Under the pieces are notes generated by a model. That model searched no databases and was not told the DNA's origin. It saw nothing but the letters and a program-made list of their open reading frames with translations. The translations under genes and the position numbers were made by a program. Source: Gammaproteobacteria bacterium (lineage in GTDB: Bacteria; Pseudomonadota; Gammaproteobacteria; Steroidobacterales; Foliamicaceae). Taken from it: 64,000 nt of DNA. Shown here piece by piece: positions 42,783-51,686 of this stretch (the stretch's first letter is position 1; the number at the start of each line of letters is the position of its first letter). Where the stretch lies: the NCBI GenBank assembly GCA_009844425.1, contig VYBN01000019.1:79260-143259 (forward strand), in the 5' to 3' direction.

Positions 42783-43043
42783 ATGAACACACAATCGCAG
42801 ATCCAGGAACAAATTCTTGCCAAGGCTGACGAGGATGAACAATTCCGCGCCCGGCTCCTGAAGGATCCGAAGGCGGCCATCAAGGACGCAACCGGACTTT
42901 CGGTTCCGGATGGCATCAACATCCGTGTCCTTGAAGACAACGCCACCGACTTTCATCTGATCCTGCCGCCGGCAGGCCGGAATCTGTCGGATCAGGAAAT
43001 CAGCGGTGTGGCCGGCGGTATTGGTGACATCGACACCTGGTGA
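42783..43043 (+). CDS. RiPP precursor with NHLP leader (core after GG: IGDIDTW)
   Basis: MNTQSQIQEQILAKADEDEQFRARLLKDPKAAIKDATGLSVPDGINIRVLEDNATDFHLILPPAGRNLSDQEISGVAGG|IGDIDTW. Confidence 0.9.
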   Translation: MNTQSQIQEQILAKADEDEQFRARLLKDPKAAIKDATGLSVPDGINIRVLEDNATDFHLILPPAGRNLSDQEISGVAGGIGDIDTW

Positions 43044-43045
43044 AC

Positions 43046-43165
43046 ATGGTCCTGCTGCCGGCAGGCCGGAATCGGTCTGACCGGGAAACCACCGGTCTGA
43101 CCGGTGGCTCAGATCCGGTGTCCCCGGTGGATGGGGACATCGACACCTGGTGGGTGTGGCGATGA
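43046..43165 (+). pseudogene. Degenerate codon-aligned duplicate of the precursor 3' half (leader end plus core)
   Basis: MVLLPAGRNRSDRETTGLTGGSDPVSPVDGDIDTWWVWR*; matches ILPPAGRNLSDQEISGVAGG-IGDIDTW of the upstream gene. Confidence 0.7.
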
Positions 43166-43697
43166 CTCCGGTGGTCATCGTTCGCCGTGCCCAGCAGGCC
43201 TGACGCTTCAGGCTCGACAACAAGAGGCGTCGTCGTTTCAGGGCCTTGCATCTGCCGATCGTCTCCCCTCCCCGCTAGTCGTTACGCAGGCCGCTGCATG
43301 GGCGCCAGCCGTCGGCGGCAGCTTGGTTGGCCGACGCCAACACTTACGGAACGGACTCGTGAGACGCCCCGGAGGAACAGCCCACCGTTTCCTTGAAGCG
43401 GATGCAGGAGCATTCGGTCGCCTGCAAGTCCGGCCAGGAGTTTTCTCCGCTCCGTGCCGCGGTGCCTCGACCGGCTCCGTAGCGGCAGGGCATGGCCCCC
43501 TCGCCGGCATCCGCGGCACCGCGCTGGTGGCTCCATGCGCGCCCTGCCATCGCCCCGTCACTCCCCAGCGGTACGGAATGCGGCCTTGTCTGTGTCAGGC
43601 ACATTGGCCCTTTGGCGCGAGTGCGCCGATCCGATTGCCGAATTGCGACAGGCTCGTGACCTGCGAGCCGATAGGCTGAACCCGCCAGAAACAAGAC

Positions 43698-45188
43698 ATG
43701 CATAACGATAGCATCAGGAAACTCGTGATCGCCGGAGGTGGCACTGCGGGATGGATGGCCGCGGCAATGTTTGCGCACCATTTCGGCAAGACTCTGGACA
43801 TTGTCCTCGTGGAATCCGATGAGATCGGAACTGTCGGTGTGGGCGAAGCGACGATTCCACCGCTGCATCTTTTCCATAAGTACATGAACGTGAGTGAACC
43901 GGAGTTCCTCCGCGCCGTTCAGGGTACTTTCAAGCTTGGAATTTTCTTCGAGAACTGGCGGAACCTGGGCGAGAACTACTTCGGTTCCTTTGGATGGGCC
44001 GGAAAGGAACGCTGGGCGGTGGGCTTTCAGAATTACTGGCTGAGGGGGCGCCTCCTGGGGCTGGCCCGGGGCTACGGAGAATACTGTCTGGAAACATCCG
44101 CGGCTTTACGCAACAGGTTTGCCATTAGCCTGAACACCGTCTTGAACTACGCCTACCACATCGACGCCGGACTCTACGGACAATTCTTGCGAGGGATTGC
44201 CGAGGCGGCCGGGGTCATTCGCCATGAAGGAAGAATTGACCAGGTGGAACAGGATCCGGCCAATGGGTTCATCACCGGCCTCCGCCTGCAGTCTGGACAA
44301 CGGGTCATGGGTGACCTGTTTATCGATTGCACCGGCTTTCGAGGGCTCCTGATCGAGCAGACCCTGAATGTCGGTTTCGATGACTATGGCGACTGCCTGT
44401 TTTGTGACAGTGCAATCGCTGTACCCACCGCAGCGCCCGGACCCCTGCATCCGTACACTCGCGCGACAGCCCATGAAGCAGGTTGGCAATGGCGCATTCC
44501 GTTGCAGCACCGGGTTGGAAACGGCATGGTATTCAGTTCCCAACACTGGTCCGACGACGAGGCCCGGGCGCGATTGCTTGATAATGTCCAGGGCGCCGTG
44601 CTCGCCGAGCCCCGGCTGATCCGTTTCAGGGCCGGCCAGAGGCGGAGGTATTGGCACAAGAACTGCGTTGCCCTGGGGCTGGCCTCAGGCTTCATGGAAC
44701 CGCTGGAATCAACCAGCATCCACCTCATTCAGCGCGGCGTCACCCGCTTGGTCCAGATGTTTCCCGACAAGGGAATTCGCGAACCCGCCATCGCCGAATT
44801 CAACGCCAAGATGCAGGACGAGATTGACAATATCCGGGACTTTCTCGTCTTCCACTACCATGTGACCGACCGGTCGGATACGCCTTTCTGGCGACAGTGC
44901 CAGACCATGGACATTCCCGACTCCCTGACGCACCGAATCGAGTTGTTTCGACAAACGGGCCGGATTGCCTGGAACCCGGGTGAACTGTTCGGCACGACGT
45001 TCTGGGTGCAGCTCATGCTCGGGCAGGGCCTGATTCCGGAACAGTATCACCCTATTGTCAATGCGATGAGCAAGGACGATCTCGGGAAGTATCTGGCCGG
45101 CATCCACCGACAGGTTGAAGAGCAGGTCGATCGGCTTCCTGACCACCAGCAGTTCATTGACGATTACTGCAAGGCGCCACCCGTCTGA
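43698..45188 (+). CDS. FAD-dependent tryptophan halogenase
   Basis: GGGTAGWMAAAMFA (FAD); GEATIPPL; GTFKLGIFFENW (catalytic Lys region); WQWRIPLQ (WxWxIP); GFMEPLESTSIHLIQ. Confidence 0.93.
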   Translation: MHNDSIRKLVIAGGGTAGWMAAAMFAHHFGKTLDIVLVESDEIGTVGVGEATIPPLHLFHKYMNVSEPEFLRAVQGTFKLGIFFENWRNLGENYFGSFGWAGKERWAVGFQNYWLRGRLLGLARGYGEYCLETSAALRNRFAISLNTVLNYAYHIDAGLYGQFLRGIAEAAGVIRHEGRIDQVEQDPANGFITGLRLQSGQRVMGDLFIDCTGFRGLLIEQTLNVGFDDYGDCLFCDSAIAVPTAAPGPLHPYTRATAHEAGWQWRIPLQHRVGNGMVFSSQHWSDDEARARLLDNVQGAVLAEPRLIRFRAGQRRRYWHKNCVALGLASGFMEPLESTSIHLIQRGVTRLVQMFPDKGIREPAIAEFNAKMQDEIDNIRDFLVFHYHVTDRSDTPFWRQCQTMDIPDSLTHRIELFRQTGRIAWNPGELFGTTFWVQLMLGQGLIPEQYHPIVNAMSKDDLGKYLAGIHRQVEEQVDRLPDHQQFIDDYCKAPPV

Positions 45189-45224
45189 TGCCACGCCTCC
45201 CGACGATCACTGAGGAAGAAAGGC

Positions 45225-46286
45225 ATGAACGCAATGACGCAACTTCGGGACCTGCTCGAGGCACTGCGGCCACAGATTCCCGATTCCTTGCTCGCTGGAC
45301 GGGGTCGGGACCGACTGTTGCTGCGGGTCGGAGATTTTCCCGCAGCCGTCGCGGCGAACCTGTGCATCTTCGAACTGAGACTCGACGACCCGGAACCGGC
45401 TGCTGACTTCTCGCTCACCGTGACCTCCTCACAGGTCCCGCACCGCTACCTGGCGGCCACCGACGAGGCAGCGGCGACATCCCTGAAAGCTTCGCTCGAC
45501 GCCTATCTGGCCAGCAAGCCGGAAGCGTACAGATGGCTGATGCTCGAATACGATCTCATTGACATCCCCGAAGAGCGGAAAGCGGCTCCGGCGATCAATC
45601 TGCGATCGGACGCTTCGCTCACCCCGGGCGGCGCGATATTCGAACCGGCTCGCCTTGCCGGCACGCTCAGTCGTGTCTTTGGCCGGAGTGACGCGCGACA
45701 TGAACAGCGCGCGTTATCCCGCACATTTGCTGTGCTGCCCTCCGGCGCAGTAGTCACATTCGCCGCCGCCTTCCCCGAACGCACGCCCCGATCCGTCAGG
45801 CTGGTTGTCGCGGAGGTTTCGGCAGCTCAGGTGGGGCCATTTCTCGATCGACTCCGGTGGCCGGGTTCGATACCCACAGTTCTGCACTTCCTGTCGGAAC
45901 TCTACGATGTCTCCAACCGCTTCATGATGGCATTCGATGTTGCCCCTGAAGGCGCCCTGCCGCGACTGGGTTTCGAAATCTACCCGACTGCCGCCGGCGA
46001 CCGGGATTTTCGAGGCTTGCTCTCGGCCTGGCACACGACAAGGAGCTACCATTGGCGCGGCCTGATAGATCGGCTGGTGGAAATGGGATTGTGCTTGCAG
46101 GCGAAGGCCGACGGGCTTCTGTCCTGGCCGAAGCAACGCATCCTCTACGGGGCGAACGGAACCTGCGGGCTGCGCATGGGTATCAATCACATCAAGATCG
46201 TGATGGACGCGGAGCACTTGCGGTCAAAAGCCTACGCAGGTCTGCAGTGCTTCCCGCTGGCGCCCCAGTCGACCATTCTCTCGTAG
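45225..46286 (+). CDS. Uncharacterised RiPP-associated protein, copy B
   Basis: 353 aa paralog of 35801-36871; PDSLLAGRGRDRLLLRVGD, ALPRLGFE, CLQAKADGLLSWP, MGINHIKI....LRSKAYAGL. Confidence 0.6.
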   Translation: MNAMTQLRDLLEALRPQIPDSLLAGRGRDRLLLRVGDFPAAVAANLCIFELRLDDPEPAADFSLTVTSSQVPHRYLAATDEAAATSLKASLDAYLASKPEAYRWLMLEYDLIDIPEERKAAPAINLRSDASLTPGGAIFEPARLAGTLSRVFGRSDARHEQRALSRTFAVLPSGAVVTFAAAFPERTPRSVRLVVAEVSAAQVGPFLDRLRWPGSIPTVLHFLSELYDVSNRFMMAFDVAPEGALPRLGFEIYPTAAGDRDFRGLLSAWHTTRSYHWRGLIDRLVEMGLCLQAKADGLLSWPKQRILYGANGTCGLRMGINHIKIVMDAEHLRSKAYAGLQCFPLAPQSTILS

Positions 46287-47170
46287 GGCCAGGATGACGG
46301 CCTGCCATCCGGATAGGAGGTCGGAATCTCGGCCTGGTACCTTGACTTCCTTTCTGGCGGATCGTCTTCAGCAAAGACCGCAGCGACCCGGGCTTCGACG
46401 GAACGTCGCCTCGGCGCATCGTCCCGGGTCGTCGGATCGTTGAAGGCCGTGTGAAAGGTCACCCGGGAGGCCGGATCCTCGATGCGGGAATCGTACTGCC
46501 GGAAGATCAGCGCCTCGCCAGGCTCCATTCCCGGAAAGAAGTGCCAGCACTGGGCCGTGTCATGAACGAGATGGTACAGCACCACGCGGGTGCTGGGCTC
46601 GGTCAGGCGCCGTCCATCGGAACTTATCATGTCGCCGGGAGAGACGGTCGCAGGGTCGCACATGGCAAGGGGCTTCGACTCGATCGCCCGCAGGGGGTCC
46701 GTGCTGCGCCATACGTTGTACACGCCGAAGTGACGGCGGTCCGGAATGTCAAGCACGTCCTCGACATACGGGGTCAGGTCTGCATGGGCCTTTTCCGCAT
46801 AGGTCCCGGCGCCTCCGGGCCAGACCGGCGCGCCGACCCGGAACTCGTGCTGCATGGTCCGTGCGGAAAGGCATCCTGTCGCCGCCATGACCAGCTCCGC
46901 GCAATGGTCGTAGAAGCGGGAGACAACGCTGTCGTGATCGCCGTAGTCGATGTCAATCGGCGCATCCACGAGCTCGAACCCCGTACGGCTGACGGTGGGC
47001 GCCTGTGCGAGGGCACGTGCGTCGTGAACCCGGATCGGCTTCATTACCATCATTTTCGAATGATCGGCGCCTTCCCCATGGTACGGCAGCCGAAATCCCC
47101 GGCATCCCGGCTTTACGAAGAGACTCTCCGAAACGACGAACGGCGTGTCCGGAAAGAGTGGAATGCCCAT
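46232..47170 (-). CDS. CmcJ/AsaB-like oxidoreductase, copy B
   Basis: MGIPLFPDTPFVVSESLFVKPGCRG; HADLTPYVEDV; YNVWRSTDPLRAIESKPLAMCD; HFFPGMEPGEALIFRQYDS. Confidence 0.7.
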   Translation of the reverse strand: MGIPLFPDTPFVVSESLFVKPGCRGFRLPYHGEGADHSKMMVMKPIRVHDARALAQAPTVSRTGFELVDAPIDIDYGDHDSVVSRFYDHCAELVMAATGCLSARTMQHEFRVGAPVWPGGAGTYAEKAHADLTPYVEDVLDIPDRRHFGVYNVWRSTDPLRAIESKPLAMCDPATVSPGDMISSDGRRLTEPSTRVVLYHLVHDTAQCWHFFPGMEPGEALIFRQYDSRIEDPASRVTFHTAFNDPTTRDDAPRRRSVEARVAAVFAEDDPPERKSRYQAEIPTSYPDGRPSSWPYERMVDWGASGKHCRPA

Positions 47171-47317
47171 CGTGACGCCGACCCTCTCAAAACGCCTCTT
47201 GGAAGCATGACTTTTCGGATGCCATATTATGCCGCTCTAGGCCGGATATTGCATGAGTAAGGCATGGCGGATCGCGCCCGGTCAAATTAGAATCTGGCAC
47301 GAGGGGAAAACGAAATC

Positions 47318-48514
47318 ATGAAACGCTCGACCCAGGTCGCGCTCGCCTCCCTGGCGGTATCGGCGGCCATCACGGCAGCGCTGCTGGCGACACGGCAGCC
47401 GATCGCCCCGAGCACGCCGGAGCCCGTGGCTCCTGCCGTGCGGGTGCTGCGCGTCAATCCCGGCAGCGAGCGCATGGTGGTCCACAGCCAGGGAACGGTA
47501 TTGCCCCGCACCGAAGCGGACCTGGTTCCCGAGGTTTCGGGCGCCGTGTTGTGGACATCTCCGAATCTCGTCGCCGGCGGTTATTTCCAGGCGGGCGAGA
47601 CGCTGCTGAGAATTGACGGCCGGGACTATCAGAACGCCCTGGAGCGGGCCCGCTCGGCGGTGGACCGCGCCATGGCGGAAGAGGAATTCGCCCGGTTCGA
47701 TCTGAAGCGCCTCCGGGAAATGGAGGCACGCAATCTCGTCAGCGCGTCCGATATCGAAACGGGGATCAGAGCCGCCCGGGTGGCCGAAGCGGACCTGGCC
47801 TCCGCCCGCGCGGCCTTGAGCCAGGCCGAACTCGATTTGTCCCGCACCGAACTGCGCGCCGCGTTCGCGGGCCTCGTGCGCAGCGAGCAGGTTGACCCGG
47901 GCCAGTTCGTGAGCCGCGGCGACGTTATCGCCAGGCTTTACGCGGTGGACTATCTGGAGGTGCGCCTGCCGATCGCGGATCAGCAGCTCGCCTACCTCGA
48001 CATACCGCCAATGCAGCGCGGGGAATTGGATGAATCGCTGGCCCCCGGGGTGGAGTTGTCCGCGGATTTCGCCGGACAGCACTACAATTGGCGCGGCCGC
48101 ATCGCACGCACAGAGGCGGAGATCGATGCGCGCAGCCGGATGGTGAACGTGGTGGCGCGAGTGCGCGCCGGCAACGGCGATCCACAATACGCGCCGCCGC
48201 CCGTGGGCCTGTTCGTGCAGGCCGAAATCCAGGGACGGTCCGCGGGCAATGTCGCGATCGTGCCCCGCTCTGCCATCCGCAACGGCAACCAGCTTCTGAT
48301 CGTGGACGAAAACGATCGCCTGCGGCTGCGCACGGTCAGCGTCGCCCGGATCTACGGCGACGACGCCTACATCGACGGCGGCCTGGAAAAGGGCGAACGG
48401 GTGTGCATTTCGGCGCTGCAGGCGGTGGTCGATGGCATGCGCGTTGAAGTGGTCATGGATGGCGTTTCCGCAGCGGCGGGCGCCGCCGATGCGGAGTCCG
48501 GCACGCCGAAATAG
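47318..48514 (+). CDS. RND efflux membrane-fusion protein
   Basis: HlyD-like: VHSQGTVLPRTEADLVPEVSGAV; LSRTELRAAFAGLVRSEQVDPGQFVSRGD. Confidence 0.92.
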   Translation: MKRSTQVALASLAVSAAITAALLATRQPIAPSTPEPVAPAVRVLRVNPGSERMVVHSQGTVLPRTEADLVPEVSGAVLWTSPNLVAGGYFQAGETLLRIDGRDYQNALERARSAVDRAMAEEEFARFDLKRLREMEARNLVSASDIETGIRAARVAEADLASARAALSQAELDLSRTELRAAFAGLVRSEQVDPGQFVSRGDVIARLYAVDYLEVRLPIADQQLAYLDIPPMQRGELDESLAPGVELSADFAGQHYNWRGRIARTEAEIDARSRMVNVVARVRAGNGDPQYAPPPVGLFVQAEIQGRSAGNVAIVPRSAIRNGNQLLIVDENDRLRLRTVSVARIYGDDAYIDGGLEKGERVCISALQAVVDGMRVEVVMDGVSAAAGAADAESGTPK

Positions 48515-48526
48515 CAGCCCGGGACC

Positions 48527-51500
48527 ATGAAACGCACCATCGCCTGGTTCGTCGGCAACCCGGTCGCCACGAACCTCCTGATGACGATCCTCATTGTGAG
48601 CGGTCTGATTTCCGTCTTCCAGATCCGTCAGGAAGACCTGCCGCCAATAAAGTTGGATGTGGTGCTGGTTACGGTTCCCTACCTCGGCGCCGCGCCGGAG
48701 GAGGTGGAGAGCGGCGTCAGCGTGCGGATCGAAGAGGCGCTTGAGGGCGTCCAGGGAATCCACAGAGTGACCTCCACCTCCAGCGAAGGTGTCGCCTATG
48801 TTGGAGCGGAACTTGAAGCCGGCGCGTCCCTGGCCCAGGTAGCGAACGAGATCCAGAGCCGGGTGGATGCGATTTCCACCTTCCCGGCAGAGACGGAAAG
48901 ACCGGTCGTTTCGCTGGTGGCGCCGATCAACGATGGAGTTGAAATTGCCATCAGCGGCGACGCCGACGAACGCACGCTGAAGGAACTCGCGCTGGAGATG
49001 CGCGAAGAGATCGTCGCCATGAATGGCATTTCCAGCGTGGAGGTGGCCTATGTCCGCGCCGATGAAATCTCCATTGAGGTTTCCGAGCAGACACTGCGCC
49101 GGATGGGGCTGACATTCGACCAGGTTGCCAACGCGGTTCGGAACACGTCGCTCGATATGCCAGGCGGATCGATCAGGACAGGCGCCGGAGAAGTTCTGCT
49201 TCGGACCAGGGGTCAGGCCTACACCGCGGATGACCTCAAGGATGTCGTGGTGGTTTCCGGTGAGGATGGAACGCGGGTTTACCTGGAAGAGATTGCGGCA
49301 ATCGGTGATGGCTTTCAGGAAGGCGAGACCCGGGCCCGGTTCGACGGCAAACCCGCGGCGATTGTAAGGGTCAATCAGGTGGGCGATGAAGATTTGGTCG
49401 AGATCAGCGCCAGGGTCAGGGCATACGCCGAGGAGGCCCGCGCCCGCATGCCCGACGGAATTGCTGTGACCATCTGGCGGGACGAGTCCGAAACGCTGCG
49501 GGATCGAATCGACATTCTCCTTGGGGCGTCTTTCACAGGCTTGGCGCTGGTGCTGCTGCTGTTGTCCCTGCCGCTGCAATTTCGCGTGGCCATGTGGGTT
49601 GCCGCCGGAATTCCCATCGCCATACTCGGCACTATCGCCGTGTTCGGACCCTTGGATATCACGATCAGCACGCTGGTGGTGGTGGCCTTTATCCTGGCGC
49701 TCGGCATCGTGGTGGACGACGCGATTGTTGTGGGCGAGCGCATCTATGCCCACGAAATCCAGGGCAAGGACCGATTCGCGGCGGCCGTCGAAGGCACTGC
49801 CGAGGTTGCGGTTCCGGTCATTTTCGGCGTCCTTACGACTATCGCTGCCTTCACGCCGCTGATGTTCGCCCCCGGAAATCTGGGCCAGTTGCTGTCGGTC
49901 ATCGGGTACGTGGTTGCCATTTGCCTGGTTTTCAGCCTCATCGAGTCGCAGTTGATCCTTCCGGCTCACCTGGCGCACCGCAAGCAGCCGTCAGCGAAAG
50001 GCGGCGTTAACGCTGCCTCTCGCTTATGGCTGCGCTTTCAGCAACAGGTCGCGAGCGGGCTCGAACGGTTCACTCATGAGTGGTACGGCCCCGCCCTCGA
50101 GCGCGTGATCGAGTGGCGGCACACGGCGCTCGCAATCGGTTTGAGCATCCTTCTGCTTGCCCTCGGGCTGATTCTGGGCGGCCGGATACAGGTCCAGTTC
50201 CTGCCCGCCTTTGAAGGCGACAACATCATCGCTCAACTCGAAATGCCCGAGGGCGCCGATGTGGATCAAACTGCCCGCGCCGCCCGGCAAATCGAGGCGG
50301 CGGCCCTGGCATTGAAAGCCGAGCTGGATGCCGCGCATCCCGGCCGTCCTTCTCTCATCCGGCATTTGTTTACCTCGGTGGGCCAGTCTCTGGGTGGGCG
50401 TTTTCGAGATCGTCCCCAAAGCCATGTGGCCGAAGTGGCGCTTTCCATTCTTCCTCTGAGCGAACGCGGCGATATTTCAGTAACGGCAATGACCGGCCGT
50501 TGGCGCGAACTCGCGGGCCCGATCTACGACAGCGTTTCACTAACTTTCTCAACAACGGGCCTGACCGTGGGCGATGCGATCTCGATTCGCCTGCAGGGAC
50601 GCAACGTGGACGACCTGGCCCGCGCCGCAGCGGAGCTGCGCGGGGAATTGGCGCGTTTCGACGGAGTGCGGGATATCTCCGACTCGTTTCGGTCAGGCAA
50701 GCAGGAGGCCAGGCTTTCGCTCCGGCCCGAAGGCCGTCAACTGGGCCTGACGCTCAACGATCTGGCGCGTCAGGCGCGTCAGGCCTTCTACGGCGAAGAA
50801 GTGCAGCGCGTGCAGCGGGGCGCCGAGGACGTGCGGGTCATGGTGCGTTATCCGCAAGCGGAGCGGCGGTCGCTGGGCGATCTCGAAAACATGCGCATCC
50901 GCGCCGGGGATGGCGCGGAGATTCCATTCGCGGCCGTTGCCGACATCGAACTGGGCCGGGGCTATTCCGAAATAACCCGCGTAAACCGGCAGCGGGTGGT
51001 TACAGTGCGCGCTGACGTGGACCGCGAAGCCGTCACCCCGGAAGCGGTCCTGCGCTCGCTTGAAGACGGCGCCCTGCCTGAGATACTGTCCCGCTACCGC
51101 GGGATCAGTTACTCGCTTGCGGGCGAGCAGGAGGAGCAGAACGAGTCCGTTACCGGCCTGATCAACTTCATCCCTGTCGCGCTGCTGCTGATTTACGCGC
51201 TGCTCGCGATTCCATTGCGTTCCTATCTGCAGCCGCTGCTGATCATGAGCGTCATCCCTTTCGGCGCGGTGGGCGCCATCATCGGCCATATCGTCATGGG
51301 GGAGCAATTCATCATCACATCGATCTTCGGGCTGATTGCGCTGGCTGGCGTTGCGGTCAACTCCAGCCTGGTGCTGGTGGATTACGTCAATCGGCAGCGG
51401 CGCGCCGGCGTGGCTCTGCGCGTTGCCGTGCATCGCGCCTGCATCGTGCGTTTCCGGCCTATCCTGATCACATCAGCCACCACTTTCGCCGGCTTGATGC

Positions 51501-51673
51501 CCCTGATGCTCAACGACAACCCGGCAACCTTCTTCTTCGTGCCGATGGCGATATCTCTCGGCTGGGGCGTTCTATTCGCCACCGTTAACACCTGGCTCCT
51601 CCTGCCATGCCTCTATATGATCCTGGAGGACGCTCGCTCCACCAAACCCGCGCTGGCGCAGCACGCAGCCTGA
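48527..51673 (+). CDS. RND efflux permease (AcrB family)
   Basis: MKRTIAWFVGNPVATNLLMTILIVSGL; ALGIVVDDAIVVGERI; 1048 aa. Confidence 0.95.
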   Translation: MKRTIAWFVGNPVATNLLMTILIVSGLISVFQIRQEDLPPIKLDVVLVTVPYLGAAPEEVESGVSVRIEEALEGVQGIHRVTSTSSEGVAYVGAELEAGASLAQVANEIQSRVDAISTFPAETERPVVSLVAPINDGVEIAISGDADERTLKELALEMREEIVAMNGISSVEVAYVRADEISIEVSEQTLRRMGLTFDQVANAVRNTSLDMPGGSIRTGAGEVLLRTRGQAYTADDLKDVVVVSGEDGTRVYLEEIAAIGDGFQEGETRARFDGKPAAIVRVNQVGDEDLVEISARVRAYAEEARARMPDGIAVTIWRDESETLRDRIDILLGASFTGLALVLLLLSLPLQFRVAMWVAAGIPIAILGTIAVFGPLDITISTLVVVAFILALGIVVDDAIVVGERIYAHEIQGKDRFAAAVEGTAEVAVPVIFGVLTTIAAFTPLMFAPGNLGQLLSVIGYVVAICLVFSLIESQLILPAHLAHRKQPSAKGGVNAASRLWLRFQQQVASGLERFTHEWYGPALERVIEWRHTALAIGLSILLLALGLILGGRIQVQFLPAFEGDNIIAQLEMPEGADVDQTARAARQIEAAALALKAELDAAHPGRPSLIRHLFTSVGQSLGGRFRDRPQSHVAEVALSILPLSERGDISVTAMTGRWRELAGPIYDSVSLTFSTTGLTVGDAISIRLQGRNVDDLARAAAELRGELARFDGVRDISDSFRSGKQEARLSLRPEGRQLGLTLNDLARQARQAFYGEEVQRVQRGAEDVRVMVRYPQAERRSLGDLENMRIRAGDGAEIPFAAVADIELGRGYSEITRVNRQRVVTVRADVDREAVTPEAVLRSLEDGALPEILSRYRGISYSLAGEQEEQNESVTGLINFIPVALLLIYALLAIPLRSYLQPLLIMSVIPFGAVGAIIGHIVMGEQFIITSIFGLIALAGVAVNSSLVLVDYVNRQRRAGVALRVAVHRACIVRFRPILITSATTFAGLMPLMLNDNPATFFFVPMAISLGWGVLFATVNTWLLLPCLYMILEDARSTKPALAQHAA

Positions 51674-51686
51674 GGCCGCGCCGCGC

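Noticed and set aside
43166-43697. Search for further precursor copies between the duplicate core and the halogenase
   Set aside because: No further LPP/GG/GDIDTW-like segment found by eye; the listed ORFs there look spurious.
47282-49978. 898-aa minus-strand ORF antisense to the RND genes
   Set aside because: Low-complexity His/Arg/Gln-rich translation typical of GC-rich antisense frames; the plus strand clearly encodes RND proteins.
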